A stretch of DNA of 14,526 bases from Syntrophomonadaceae bacterium. GTDB lineage: Bacteria; Bacillota_D; Dethiobacteria; DTU022. Location of the stretch: the NCBI GenBank assembly GCA_003564505.1, contig PXFD01000106.1, positions 1 to 14,526 of the forward strand, written 5' to 3'. A model generated the notes under the pieces. It ran no database searches. It was given only the letters and a program-made list of their open reading frames with translations, and had not been told where the DNA came from. Each line of letters begins with the position of its first letter. Position 1 is the stretch's first letter. Positions 6,403 to 14,526 of the stretch are shown here, piece by piece. The position numbers and the translations under genes are program-made.

Positions 6403-7668
6403 TTAAGATGATTTATCATTAGAAATAAATGGGTTTAACCGGTCAGCAAGGTCTTTATCGACGACAGCATTTATTATGATCTGATTTGACCTGTAATCGG
6501 CACTTTCTATATCTCCCCGCTCCTGGATCTCTGACAGAAGCTTTCCTTCGCTGTAAGGAAGGTGAATTTTTATGCGATATCGCTGCTTTATTATGTTTGC
6601 AGCGATTTTCTCTTTTAGATCCTCCACTCCCTCTCCTGTTATTGCAGAGATGAACGAGGCCTGGGGAAATTCGCGTTCCAGGTATGCCCTGCTTGATTCT
6701 TCTTCCGGAAGATCCACTTTATTAAAGGCCAGCAGTTCACGTCGGCTGTAATCCGGGTCTATTTTTGACAAATGTTCCCGAACTACCTTGATCTGATTCA
6801 GGTGATCCGGATGATTAATGTCAACGACATGCAGCAGCAAATCGGCGACAGATATTTCTTCCAGTGTTGCCTGGAAAGCCGTTACCAGCTGCCGGGGCAG
6901 CTGTTCTATAAAACCTACGGTATCGGTAAATAAGACTTCCCTGCTGCTGTTTACAGTTCCTCTCCTGACCATGGGGTCCAGGGTCGCAAAAAGCTTATCT
7001 TCAGTGTACAAATCAGAACCGGTCAGGGTGTTGAGCAGGGTTGATTTGCCTGCATTGGTATATCCAACAAGGCTTATTACATTAAAGCGGTTACGTTTTC
7101 GTCTTTCACGGTGCAGGGAGCGCTGTTTACGCAATTCGACAATCTCTTTTTTTAAGTCGCTGATCCTGCGTCGGATCACCCTTCTGTCTACTTCAAGCTG
7201 GGTTTCACCTGGTCCCCTTGTGCCGATTCCCCCTCCAAGGCGGGAAAGCTGGTTTCCCAGTCCGATCAGTCGCGGCAGGAGATACTGCATTTGGGCCAGC
7301 TCAACCTGGAGCTTTCCTTCGCGTGACAGGGCCCGGCGGGCAAAAATATCAAGAATCAGGGCTGTCCGGTCAATTACCTTTACACCCAGCGAATTATCGA
7401 GATTACGGATTTGCGAGGGCGATAATTCTTCGTTAAAGATAACCATATCGGCATCTATCATGTTAACAAGGGCAGTTAATTCATCTACCTTGCCTCTGCC
7501 GATATAGTAAGCACGGTCGGGTGTATCTCTTTTTTGAATAATTTGTTCTACCGCTTCAGCCCCGGCTGTATCAGCAAGCAGGGTCAGCTCTGCCATTGAA
7601 TGTTCCGTATCTTCATTATCCCGTCCGGTATCGAGTCCAACCAGGATTGCTCTTTCTCTTTTGATCAT
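6403..7668 (-). CDS. hflX: ribosome-associated GTPase HflX
   Basis: HflX binds the 50S subunit and splits stalled or stress-hibernating ribosomes using GTP. The 421-residue protein is normal length for the family. The N-terminal HflX domain (about 5-195) includes YYIGRGKVDEL (54-64), NEELSPSQ (79-86), RLGGGIGTRGPGETQLE (143-159) and a basic coiled-coil helix (160-194). The G domain has G1 GYTNAGKST (202-210), G3 DTVGF (249-253), G4 NKVD (316-319) and G5 SAITG (341-345). A short C-terminal domain follows. AAAGG lies 9 nt before the ATG. The gene is downstream of hfq on the same strand, but a terminator lies between, so it depends on readthrough or its own weak promoter. The neighbourhood matches the widely conserved hfq-hflX order. 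Confidence 0.96.
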   Translation of the reverse strand: MIKRERAILVGLDTGRDNEDTEHSMAELTLLADTAGAEAVEQIIQKRDTPDRAYYIGRGKVDELTALVNMIDADMVIFNEELSPSQIRNLDNSLGVKVIDRTALILDIFARRALSREGKLQVELAQMQYLLPRLIGLGNQLSRLGGGIGTRGPGETQLEVDRRVIRRRISDLKKEIVELRKQRSLHRERRKRNRFNVISLVGYTNAGKSTLLNTLTGSDLYTEDKLFATLDPMVRRGTVNSSREVLFTDTVGFIEQLPRQLVTAFQATLEEISVADLLLHVVDINHPDHLNQIKVVREHLSKIDPDYSRRELLAFNKVDLPEEESSRAYLEREFPQASFISAITGEGVEDLKEKIAANIIKQRYRIKIHLPYSEGKLLSEIQERGDIESADYRSNQIIINAVVDKDLADRLNPFISNDKSS

Positions 7669-7697
7669 TAAACACTACCTTTGCTAAATATTTTAAT

Positions 7698-7728
7698 AAA
7701 AAAGACACTCTCAAGGAGTGCCTTTTTT
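7698..7728 (-). terminator. intrinsic terminator downstream of hfq
   Basis: Read on the minus strand, A6 then GGCACTC, a 5-nt loop, GAGTGTC and T6 form a stem of about 13 pairs. One pair is G-U in the minus-strand RNA but an A-C mismatch in plus-strand RNA, so the hairpin is built for the minus (hfq) transcript. A smaller hairpin, CAGTTT/AAACTG at 7730-7749, lies between it and the hfq stop. Confidence 0.82.
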
Positions 7729-7749
7729 GCAGTTTATTTTTGCAAACTG

Positions 7750-8019
7750 TTACTCGGCATCTCCTTCAGGTTTTTCCTCTTCGTCACTGTCCCCATTCAT
7801 TGTTCTTAAACTGATGTTGCGCATTGGTATAATTGTTGATACAGCATGCTTGTAAACCAGCTGCTGTTTGCCTTCCACTTCCAGCAGCAGGGTGAAATTA
7901 TCAAAGCTGCGAACAACCCCCTTGATTTGATAACCATTGATCAGAAAAACAGTGGTAAGCATGTTTTCTTTGCGAGCCTGGTTAAGAAAAGTATCCTGTA
8001 AATTAATTGCGCCTTTCAT
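7750..8019 (-). CDS. hfq: RNA chaperone Hfq
   Basis: Hfq forms an Sm-like hexameric ring that binds A-rich and U-rich RNA and can pair small RNAs with mRNAs. From this start it is 89 residues. Conserved elements: [14 protein letters not shown] near the N-terminus (proximal-face Gln and Asn), an Sm1 region with [11 protein letters not shown] and SFDNFTLLL, and the Sm2 signature YKHAVSTI. After the core the protein has a 15-20-residue acidic tail rich in Asp and Glu, longer than the minimal Bacillus form. The frame is open 11 codons further upstream to an ATG at 8052, but the ATG at 8019 has GGGAG 8 nt before it (8028-8032) and matches the family N-terminus. It lies 50 nt after miaA and is followed by a terminator. 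Confidence 0.96.
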   Translation of the reverse strand: MKGAINLQDTFLNQARKENMLTTVFLINGYQIKGVVRSFDNFTLLLEVEGKQQLVYKHAVSTIIPMRNISLRTMNGDSDEEEKPEGDAE

Positions 8020-8069
8020 ATATCTGGCTCCCTTCGTTTCTGTTGCTTTCAAAATGTATTATTCGCCCG

Positions 8070-9029
8070 TCAGGTGCATATATCCTTCACTTTAGAGTAA
8101 ATATTTTCTGCAATATCGGAAAAAGTTGATTGATTATTGATTTCATACCATTCTATAGCCTCTTCCCGGCGAAACCAGGTCAGCTGTCTTTTGGCCAGGT
8201 TACGCGTTTGTTTCTTAATTTCCTGGACTGCAGCATTAAAAGAAATGTTGCCTTCAAGGTATTCTGCCAGCTGGCGGTAACCGAGAATTTGCATGCCCGG
8301 GCTGTTTAGGCTGTAGCCTTTTTCTATCAAACTTCGTACTTCCTCAAGAAAGCCTTCTTCAATCATCAGGTCAACTCTTCTATCAATCCTGTTATATAAC
8401 TGATCACGGTCCATGGTCAGACCATGATAAAAGAGCCGGTAAGGTGAAATATTAGTTTTTGTTTCACTGACCTGCCCGGAAATCTGTTTTCCTTCCAGGG
8501 TATATACTTCCAGGGCCCTGATAATTCTTTTCCGGTCATTGGGATGAATTTTGGAAGCAGCTTCAGGGTCTACTGTACTTAATTTTTCATAAAGCCGATC
8601 CAGGCCATCCTCATCACATTGCTTTATAAACTTATCTCTCAGCTCCTGGTCGGCACCTTTCGGCCCGAAAGCGAAGCGATCGGTTACAGCTTTAATATAA
8701 AGTCCAGTGCCTCCTACCATAAATGGTAGTTTATTTTGCTGCCATAAGTGCATAATAACCCGGTCGGCATCTTTCTGGTAGTCAGCAGCGCTGTAATTTT
8801 GATCGGGGTTAACCAGGTCTATCAGGTGATGCCTGGCTTTTTCCTGTTCTTGCACAGTTGGTTTAGCAGTTCCGATATCCAGCCCCCGGTAAACCTGGGC
8901 TGAATCAGCACTGATAATGTCTGTTTTTAGCAAATAGGCTAATTCCAGTGCTACAGAGGTTTTCCCTACAGCGGTTGGTCCGGCCAGGATAATCAGGGGT
9001 ATTAACTCATTGCTGTTGTTATCATTCAT
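8070..9029 (-). CDS. miaA: tRNA dimethylallyltransferase (tRNA A37 isopentenyltransferase)
   Basis: MiaA transfers a dimethylallyl group from DMAPP to N6 of A37 in tRNAs that read UNN codons, making i6A37, the substrate for MiaB encoded upstream. From this start it is 319 residues, normal for the family. The P-loop GPTAVGKT is near the N-terminus (about 17-24), followed by ISADSAQVYRGLDIGTAKP with the catalytic Asp, then VGGTGLYIKA, the HPNDRKRIIRALEVY region and a C-terminal KRQLTWFRRE tRNA-binding segment. An ATG 9 nt further upstream (9038) is possible, but its purine tract is only 1 nt away. The ATG at 9029 has AAGGGGA (9039-9045) at 9 nt. The gene overlaps the 3' end of mutL by 8 nt, suggesting coupled translation. 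Confidence 0.96.
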   Translation of the reverse strand: MNDNNSNELIPLIILAGPTAVGKTSVALELAYLLKTDIISADSAQVYRGLDIGTAKPTVQEQEKARHHLIDLVNPDQNYSAADYQKDADRVIMHLWQQNKLPFMVGGTGLYIKAVTDRFAFGPKGADQELRDKFIKQCDEDGLDRLYEKLSTVDPEAASKIHPNDRKRIIRALEVYTLEGKQISGQVSETKTNISPYRLFYHGLTMDRDQLYNRIDRRVDLMIEEGFLEEVRSLIEKGYSLNSPGMQILGYRQLAEYLEGNISFNAAVQEIKKQTRNLAKRQLTWFRREEAIEWYEINNQSTFSDIAENIYSKVKDICT

Positions 9030-10815
9030 TTCCGGCATTCCCCTTGCGATGGAAACCTTTTTCTAACTGGTTGCGGTTAAAGCGAAGGACGGTTGGGCGA
9101 CCATGCGGGCAGTATTCAGCCAGCGGTGTATTTACCCATTCGTCAAGAAGTTGGCTCATTTCATCCCTGCTGAGGGGCTGTTTAGCCTTCACAGAGCGGT
9201 GGCAGGCTATTGTCTTGAGAATTATATCATTTTGACTGCTTTCTGTGTCAAAATTTTCTTCAACAAGGGTTTCCAGCAGATCATAAATACGGGCCCGATC
9301 AGTCTGACCGCGAATCATGAAGGGAACTGCTCTCAATACATAGCTATCCTCACCAAGTGGTTCAAGGTCAAAACCAAACTTGTTAAGTACAGGAAGCAGT
9401 TCAGGTATTTTGCCTCGCCAGGCTGAAGGTGTACTAATGGTCTCGGGTAGAGTTAGCTGTACACTTTCTTTCTTTTGCAAAACCGGCTCGGTTTGTGATA
9501 ACCGGTGGTAATGTATTCTTTCATGAGCGGCATGCTGATCAATTAGAAGCAGATCCTCTCCTTTCTCTACCAGGAGGTAGCTTTGCAGGTATTGCCCGAT
9601 TAAACGGTAGTCATTACCGCTTTCCGGTGACTGTCCCTCAGCTATTTGGTCAGGCTGACTTTGGAAATGCTTTATATTTTCAACATTTCTGTGATATTCC
9701 TGCCTGTTAAAATGCATCTGGCGGTCTGCCTGCTGCTCTTCTTTATATAAAGCTTTCTTTTCTGCAGAGTAGGAAGTGTTATATTTTTGAGAAGTGTTTT
9801 GCTCCGGCCATTCAGGAAGATTCCGATTCTGTTGAAGAGCCAATTTTACAGTCCTGTATACTATGCTTTTTATATTTTCCGGGTCCTGAAAACGTATTTC
9901 TATCTTGGCAGGGTGAACATTAACATCCAGTAAGTGCGGGGGAACTTTTAAAAGCAAGATTGCAAGCGGATGGCGTCGGCCCGGTAGAAGATCTCCGTAA
10001 GCTCTCTCAAGGGCATTTAAAATCATCGCGTTCTTAACCAGGCGTCCGTTAACTATTAATGTTATCCAACGCCGCGATGATCTTGTAAGATATGGGCTGG
10101 ATGTATATCCAGCCAGGCTAATTCCGCTGGACTGATCCTTCCGACTAAGTTCAATCATGGCTTCAGCTGTATCCCGCCCGTATAGTGAAGCGATTGCATG
10201 CAGAAGTATTCCATCGCCGGGTGAACTAAAAAGGTTTCTTTTTCCACTTTTCAAGCTGAAGGCAATATCAGGGCGGGCAAGGGACAATTCTGATAGCAGA
10301 GTGCTGACCCTGGTTGATTCAACGCTGGCAGCACGCAAGAACTTCAGCCTGCCCGGTGTATTAAAAAAGAGGTTCTTTACTTCAACCCTGGTGCCGGGTG
10401 GCGCCCCGGTTTCGTCATGGCTGATAATTTCCCCGCCTTCAATGGCAATACCTGAAGCAGCAAGATATCCTACTGGCCTGGTAATAAGCTTGACCCTGGA
10501 AACAGCAGCGATGCTGGGTAGTGCCTCTCCCCTGAAGCCCAGGCTTGAAAGGCGATCGAGATCTTCCAGGACGGAGAGCTTGCTTGTTGCGAATCTTTGA
10601 AAAGCCAGGGGTAACTCCGAGTTAATGATACCACAGCCATTGTCGGTGACGGCAATTAGTTTTTTCCCACCCTCTTCAAGCTCTACTTCTATCCTGGTTG
10701 CGCCGGCATCAATGGCATTTTCCGCAAGCTCCTTTACCACCGAAGCCGGGTTTTCTATAACTTCGCCGGCTGCGATCTGTTCGGCAATAATTTTGTCGAG
10801 AACTTTAATTTTCAT
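9022..10815 (-). CDS. mutL: DNA mismatch repair protein MutL (endonuclease type)
   Basis: MutL is recruited by mismatch-bound MutS and, in bacteria without MutH, nicks the DNA itself. The 597 residues begin with the GHKL ATPase domain: KELAENAIDAG (28-38), DNGCGI (58-63), SLGFRGEALPSI (91-102) and GTRVEVKNLFFNTPGR (141-156). LIVNGRLVKN (253-262) and VNVHPAKIEIRF (298-309) belong to the transducer domain. A poorly conserved linker spans about 332-400. The C-terminal domain has the endonuclease elements DQHAAHE (426-432), ACHRSVKA (537-544) and CPHGRP (569-574). QLTLP (453-457) could bind the beta clamp. The usual final Glu of DQHA(x)2E(x)4E is His437 here. The start lies 7 nt after mutS, and its AAGGAA site falls in the last mutS codons. 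The end overlaps miaA. Confidence 0.96.
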   Translation of the reverse strand: MKIKVLDKIIAEQIAAGEVIENPASVVKELAENAIDAGATRIEVELEEGGKKLIAVTDNGCGIINSELPLAFQRFATSKLSVLEDLDRLSSLGFRGEALPSIAAVSRVKLITRPVGYLAASGIAIEGGEIISHDETGAPPGTRVEVKNLFFNTPGRLKFLRAASVESTRVSTLLSELSLARPDIAFSLKSGKRNLFSSPGDGILLHAIASLYGRDTAEAMIELSRKDQSSGISLAGYTSSPYLTRSSRRWITLIVNGRLVKNAMILNALERAYGDLLPGRRHPLAILLLKVPPHLLDVNVHPAKIEIRFQDPENIKSIVYRTVKLALQQNRNLPEWPEQNTSQKYNTSYSAEKKALYKEEQQADRQMHFNRQEYHRNVENIKHFQSQPDQIAEGQSPESGNDYRLIGQYLQSYLLVEKGEDLLLIDQHAAHERIHYHRLSQTEPVLQKKESVQLTLPETISTPSAWRGKIPELLPVLNKFGFDLEPLGEDSYVLRAVPFMIRGQTDRARIYDLLETLVEENFDTESSQNDIILKTIACHRSVKAKQPLSRDEMSQLLDEWVNTPLAEYCPHGRPTVLRFNRNQLEKGFHRKGNAGNE

Positions 10816-10822
10816 AATATAA

Positions 10823-13444
10823 CTATTCCTTATCGACCGCTGTATCTATTTCCTGCAGCTGATTTTGCAGGTCATACAATTTCTGTATGGATTCGAGCGG
10901 GGTTATGCGATTTAAATCAACATTTTTCAGCTCTTCAATCACAGCCAATTCAGCTTCATGGTTTGACACCGGCTCTGAAACCATCGGCAGCAGGGACAGC
11001 TGCTGCTCCGCTGCACTTGATGCAGCCAGCTCCAGCTCTGTCAGTATAGATTCGGCTCTTATCAGTACTTCCAGTGGAACACCTGCCAGGCGAGCAACAT
11101 TGATACCATAGCTTTTATCTGCTTTGCCGGGTATAATTTGTCTCAGGAAAATAACTTCCTTCCCCTTTTCTTTTACGGCCATCGTATAGTTCTTAATGCC
11201 GGGCAGTTCGCCTTCAAGTTCGGTCAGTTCGTGATAATGAGTTGAAAATAATGTTTTTGCTTTAATTTTTTTACTGATATACTCCAGGACAGAACGGGCG
11301 ATACTCATGCCGTCATAAGTGCTGGTCCCCCTCCCTATTTCATCAAGAATGATCAGGCTATCCGGAGTAGATTCCCTTAATATCGCAGCAGTTTCCTGCA
11401 TTTCCACCATGAAAGTGCTGTGACCCCTGCTTAAGTCATCGCTGGCGCCAACGCGGGCAAAAATACGGTCAATGATTGGGACTTCTGCTTTGTCAGCCGG
11501 GATGAAGCTGCCCATTTGGGCCATTATTGCCACCAGGGCGGCACTGCGAATATATGTACTTTTACCGGCCATATTCGGACCGGTAATTACCAGCAGGTAC
11601 CTGTCGCGGTTAATAGTAATGTCATTAGGAACAAACCTCTCAAAAGCAAGCTGCTCTACGACAGGGTGACGGGCTTGTTTTACCGACATATTGCCTTTAC
11701 CTGAGAATACCGGACGGCAGTAGTTATGGATTTTAGCCGTTTCTGCCAGACCCTGCAGGCAGTCAAGGCGAGCTAATTCATGAGCCGCTGCCAGCAGTTC
11801 ACCGGTATGGTTTGACACAAAGTCGCGCAGCTCCTCAAAAAGGTTGTATTCCAACGCTGCCAGCTTGTCACGGGCACCGATAATCTGTTCCTCCATCCTG
11901 TTCAGCTCTTCCGTGGTGAATCGTTCTGCATTGATCAGAGTTTGCTTGCGATGGTATTCGGGTGGCGCAAGATCAAGGTTAGTTTTGGTTATTTCAATAT
12001 AGTAGCCAAAGTTGCGGTTGTAACCAACCCGTAGAGATTTTATTCCCGTGCGGGCGCGCTCTTTTTGCTCGAAATCTAACAGCAGGGTGTTTCCTTCGTT
12101 GGCTGTGGTTTTCAAGCTATCGACTTCCTGGTTATAGCCGGTTTTAAACAGCCCTCCCTCTTTCAGGGAAAGAGGAGGATCTTCAACCAGGGCTTTTTCT
12201 ATCCGGGCAATTAGTTCATCAAAAGAGGGCATTTGGACGGCGACCTCTTTTAATAGGTCAGAATCACAGTTGAGCGTTATTTCTTTTACAGGATCCAGCT
12301 GGCGAAGGGTATTTTTTAGGGCTACTAGATCGCGGGCATTTACACGTTGATAGGAAAGCCTGCTGCAAAAACGTTCCAGGTCGAAAATATCCTGCAGTTT
12401 TTTACGTAAGTCCCTTCTTAACAGGGGCTTATTTTGCAATTCCGACAGGGCATCCAGGCGGGCTTCAATTTTACCTTGCTCCACTAAGGGTTGTTCAACC
12501 CAGCGGCGCAGCAGCCTTTTGCCCATTCCTGTCATGCAGCGGTCAATCAAGGCCAGTAAGCTGCCCTGCCTGCTGCCATCCCTGATCGATTGGGTCAGCT
12601 CGAGGTTACGGCTGGTAATACTATCAATAATCATATTTTTATAGTTGAAATACAGTTCCAGCTCATGGAAATGCTTGCCATCCGGAGGAAGCTGCTGCAG
12701 CAATCCCAGGTATGTCAGGGCGGCAGCGGCGCATTTCGCTGCCAGGGGGTACCTGTCTAAATCAAGTTTCTGCCAGGTGTCCCTGTTCCACTGTTCTGTA
12801 ATTAATGCTACGGTTTCATTATGATCCGGGATATTTGTCAGTGTTTCAACCAGGCTGCTCTTGTTAACATCAACCTGTTTGCGGCAGCGCATTTCGAGAT
12901 CTTCCGTATTGCAAAGCACTTCCGCAGGCTGTAGCCGGCGCAGTTCATCGGCAATAAAATCCCAGGCTGCTTCACTTTTATTTTCGGTTACCTTAAAATC
13001 CCCTGTTGAAACATCTACAACAGCCAGGCCGTAATAATTGTTACTTTCTGCTATTACAACGGTCAGGTAATTATTGCGGCTTTCTTCAAGCATTTCCTGG
13101 TCAGTTATTGTGCCCGGTGTAAGAATTCTGGTAATTTCTCGGCGAACAAGCTTTTTTGCCTGCGAAGCCTGCTCTACCTGGTCACAAACAACTATTTTAT
13201 ATCCTTTAGACAACAGTCTATTCAGGTAATTTTCTGCAGAATGAATCGGAACTCCGGCCAGGGGTATAGGATTATCGCTGCCGCCGTCCCGAGATGTCAG
13301 GGCAATTTCCATCTCTTTTGCGGCCAATTCAGCGTCTTCATAAAAAAGTTCGTAAAAGTCGCCAACCTGGAACAGCAGCAGTTTATCAGGATGCCGGGCT
13401 TTAATTGACTTATATTGTTCCATCATTGGGCTGGCTTTTGACAA
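10823..13444 (-). CDS. mutS: DNA mismatch recognition ATPase MutS
   Basis: MutS slides on DNA, recognises mismatches and small loops, and recruits MutL. From the TTG at 13444 it has 873 residues and begins SKASPMMEQY after the start Met, like family members. Residue numbers below count from this start. The mismatch wedge GDFYELF (28-34) has Phe30 and Glu32. The core, lever and clamp domains follow. The ATPase has Walker A GPNMAGKST (622-630), GHSTFMVEM (674-682), Walker B ILDEIGRGTS (699-708) and STHYHEL (735-741). QLSLLP (815-820) fits a beta-clamp-binding motif, and a C-terminal helical tail ends the protein. An in-frame ATG at 13483 would add 13 residues but has no good ribosome site. The TTG has GAGGAA at 6 nt. 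The gene precedes mutL by 7 nt. Confidence 0.96.
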   Translation of the reverse strand: MSKASPMMEQYKSIKARHPDKLLLFQVGDFYELFYEDAELAAKEMEIALTSRDGGSDNPIPLAGVPIHSAENYLNRLLSKGYKIVVCDQVEQASQAKKLVRREITRILTPGTITDQEMLEESRNNYLTVVIAESNNYYGLAVVDVSTGDFKVTENKSEAAWDFIADELRRLQPAEVLCNTEDLEMRCRKQVDVNKSSLVETLTNIPDHNETVALITEQWNRDTWQKLDLDRYPLAAKCAAAALTYLGLLQQLPPDGKHFHELELYFNYKNMIIDSITSRNLELTQSIRDGSRQGSLLALIDRCMTGMGKRLLRRWVEQPLVEQGKIEARLDALSELQNKPLLRRDLRKKLQDIFDLERFCSRLSYQRVNARDLVALKNTLRQLDPVKEITLNCDSDLLKEVAVQMPSFDELIARIEKALVEDPPLSLKEGGLFKTGYNQEVDSLKTTANEGNTLLLDFEQKERARTGIKSLRVGYNRNFGYYIEITKTNLDLAPPEYHRKQTLINAERFTTEELNRMEEQIIGARDKLAALEYNLFEELRDFVSNHTGELLAAAHELARLDCLQGLAETAKIHNYCRPVFSGKGNMSVKQARHPVVEQLAFERFVPNDITINRDRYLLVITGPNMAGKSTYIRSAALVAIMAQMGSFIPADKAEVPIIDRIFARVGASDDLSRGHSTFMVEMQETAAILRESTPDSLIILDEIGRGTSTYDGMSIARSVLEYISKKIKAKTLFSTHYHELTELEGELPGIKNYTMAVKEKGKEVIFLRQIIPGKADKSYGINVARLAGVPLEVLIRAESILTELELAASSAAEQQLSLLPMVSEPVSNHEAELAVIEELKNVDLNRITPLESIQKLYDLQNQLQEIDTAVDKE

Positions 13445-13450
13445 ATCAGG

Positions 13451-13456
13451 TTCCTC
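13451..13456 (-). promoter_or_regulatory. ribosome binding site deciding the mutS start
   Basis: GAGGAA lies 6 nt before the in-frame TTG at 13444. The alternative ATG at 13483 is preceded only by an AT-rich tract with a weak AAAGATAG. This favours the TTG, though the longer form cannot be excluded. Confidence 0.5.
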
Positions 13457-13525
13457 GCTTAACTTAATGTGACTATATTTCATATTTATTATAAGCTATC
13501 TTTAATGTGGACAAAAGGACCCGTG

Positions 13526-14526
13526 TTAAATAATGTGAGTAACTTTATCATTGTTTAGATTATTATCTATTTCACCAACCAGGTTCCAGGTGCGGACTTC
13601 GGTGATTTTCACCCGGACCAGTTTTCCGGTCAGATCTTTGTTGCTTTTGAAATGCACCAGCTTATTGGTCCTGGTCCTGCCGCTTTGTATTTCTGGTTTG
13701 CCTTTACTCTCGCCCTCCACTAAAAGTTCTACAGACTTCCCGGCAAGGTCTTCATTTATTTCCTTACTTATCCTGTGCTGCACCTGGTTTAGCCGCTGTA
13801 AGCGATTTTCTTTTTCTCGGTGTGTCAGGTTATCTGTTAACTCACTGGCAGCAGTGTTTTTCCGCGGCGAGTAGAGAAAAGAAAAGGCATTGTCAAACCT
13901 GGCCTTTTCAAGCAGATCAACGGTGGAAAGGAAGTCCTCCTCACCTTCTCCCGGGAAACCCACGATTATGTCAGAAGTAAGTGCAACGCCGGGAATGCTT
14001 TCCTTGATCGTACCAACCAGGTCCAGGTAATGCTCTCGGGTATAACGGCGATTCATAGCTTTAAGAATTCGGTTACTGCCGGACTGGACCGGCAGGTGAA
14101 AATGCTCGCATATTTTTTCCCCATTTTTTACAGTTTCAATGAGATCGGTGGAAAGATCCTTGGGGTGTGATGTCATAAAACGGATTCTTTCCAGGCCTTC
14201 TACCTGGTTTAATTCTCTCAGCAACCGGGCAAAAGTGAACTGACCCGGTAAATCCTGTCCATAGGAATTGACATTCTGGCCAAGAAGAGTTAGCTCGACA
14301 TATCCCTGGGAGGCCAGTTCGCCTGCTTCTGCAATAATATCGGTCATGGCCCTGCTGCGTTCCCGACCACGTACATAGGGAACGATGCAGTATGAGCAAT
14401 AATTATCGCACCCGTATATAACCGGAAGCCAGGCCTTGAATCCGCCGCTATGAGCAGCAGGTAGCCCTTCCCTATCAAGATAACTTTCATCTACTTCAAT
14501 AATAGTTTCTTTTTTGCTGCCAGCTT
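13526..14526 (-). CDS. miaB: tRNA-2-methylthio-N6-dimethylallyladenosine synthase, 5' end off window
   Basis: MiaB is a radical-SAM enzyme that adds a methylthio group at C2 of i6A37 in tRNA, the step after MiaA. The window holds the last 332 codons; about 110 N-terminal residues (the first iron-sulfur domain) lie beyond the right edge. The radical-SAM cluster motif is CDNYCSYC (codons near 14387-14410) in [20 protein letters not shown], which is diagnostic of the MiaB/RimO family. [37 protein letters not shown] and [11 protein letters not shown] follow and fit MiaB rather than RimO. The last 80 or so residues are a TRAM RNA-binding domain. An internal ATG at 14347 is not the start, because it would remove the iron-sulfur Cys motif. 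mutS begins about 80 nt downstream, so miaB is probably the head or an early gene of this operon. Confidence 0.96.
   Translation of the reverse strand, partial: AGSKKETIIEVDESYLDREGLPAAHSGGFKAWLPVIYGCDNYCSYCIVPYVRGRERSRAMTDIIAEAGELASQGYVELTLLGQNVNSYGQDLPGQFTFARLLRELNQVEGLERIRFMTSHPKDLSTDLIETVKNGEKICEHFHLPVQSGSNRILKAMNRRYTREHYLDLVGTIKESIPGVALTSDIIVGFPGEGEEDFLSTVDLLEKARFDNAFSFLYSPRKNTAASELTDNLTHREKENRLQRLNQVQHRISKEINEDLAGKSVELLVEGESKGKPEIQSGRTRTNKLVHFKSNKDLTGKLVRVKITEVRTWNLVGEIDNNLNNDKVTHII

Noticed and set aside
6818..7507. Plus-strand open frame of 229 codons opposite hflX
   Set aside because: A Ser/Arg-rich antisense shadow of a well-conserved GTPase gene, with no ribosome site or recognisable domain.
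8020..8052. Longer Hfq form starting at the ATG at 8052
   Set aside because: The extra 11 residues do not resemble Hfq, and the ATG at 8019 has a good ribosome site and the family N-terminus.
10157..10600. Plus-strand open frame of 147 codons opposite mutL
   Set aside because: Antisense to the conserved MutL ATPase domain; nothing supports translation.

Overview
The window looks like chromosomal DNA from a low- to mid-GC Firmicute, most plausibly an anaerobic member of the Clostridia in the broad sense. This rests on a T-box leader, strong purine-rich ribosome binding sites, several TTG starts, and protein sequences of Gram-positive type (LexA, Hfq, MutS). I cannot name the species. Most of the window is core housekeeping DNA. 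The left 3.6 kb (surface proteins and a recombinase) is more accessory in character.

Layout, left to right. Positions 1-2386, minus strand: a CapA-family metallophosphatase-like surface protein, cut by the left edge, preceded by a predicted lipoprotein with a BPL_N (glutamine-amidotransferase-like) domain. The two probably form one transcription unit. Positions 2649-3614, minus strand: a compact tyrosine recombinase that lacks the usual N-terminal core-binding domain and carries a C-terminal zinc ribbon. Positions 3615-4101: a divergent intergenic region with two outward-facing candidate promoters whose -35 boxes lie in the arms of an imperfect inverted repeat, followed by a leucine-type (CUC) T-box leader. 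Positions 4102-5649, plus strand: leuA, ended by an intrinsic terminator. Positions 5785-6396, plus strand: lexA, convergent with the next block.

Positions 6403-14526, minus strand, read right to left: miaB (5' end off the window), mutS, mutL, miaA, hfq, a terminator, then hflX. The order mutL-miaA-hfq-hflX also occurs in Enterobacteria, so this is an old, widely conserved cluster. It joins DNA mismatch repair (MutS recognises the mismatch, MutL nicks), tRNA A37 hypermodification (MiaA prenylates i6A37, MiaB methylthiolates it to ms2i6A37), an RNA chaperone (Hfq) and a ribosome-associated GTPase (HflX). mutS, mutL and miaA are tightly packed or overlapping, which suggests translational coupling. 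A hairpin oriented to stop the minus-strand transcript separates hfq from hflX.

No tRNA, rRNA, CRISPR array, insertion sequence or prophage structure was seen. The items most worth a second look are the catalytic-domain-only recombinase with a zinc ribbon and the symmetric promoter/inverted-repeat region next to it, the BPL_N lipoprotein/CapA pair, a changed residue in the MutL endonuclease motif, and an acidic tail on Hfq.
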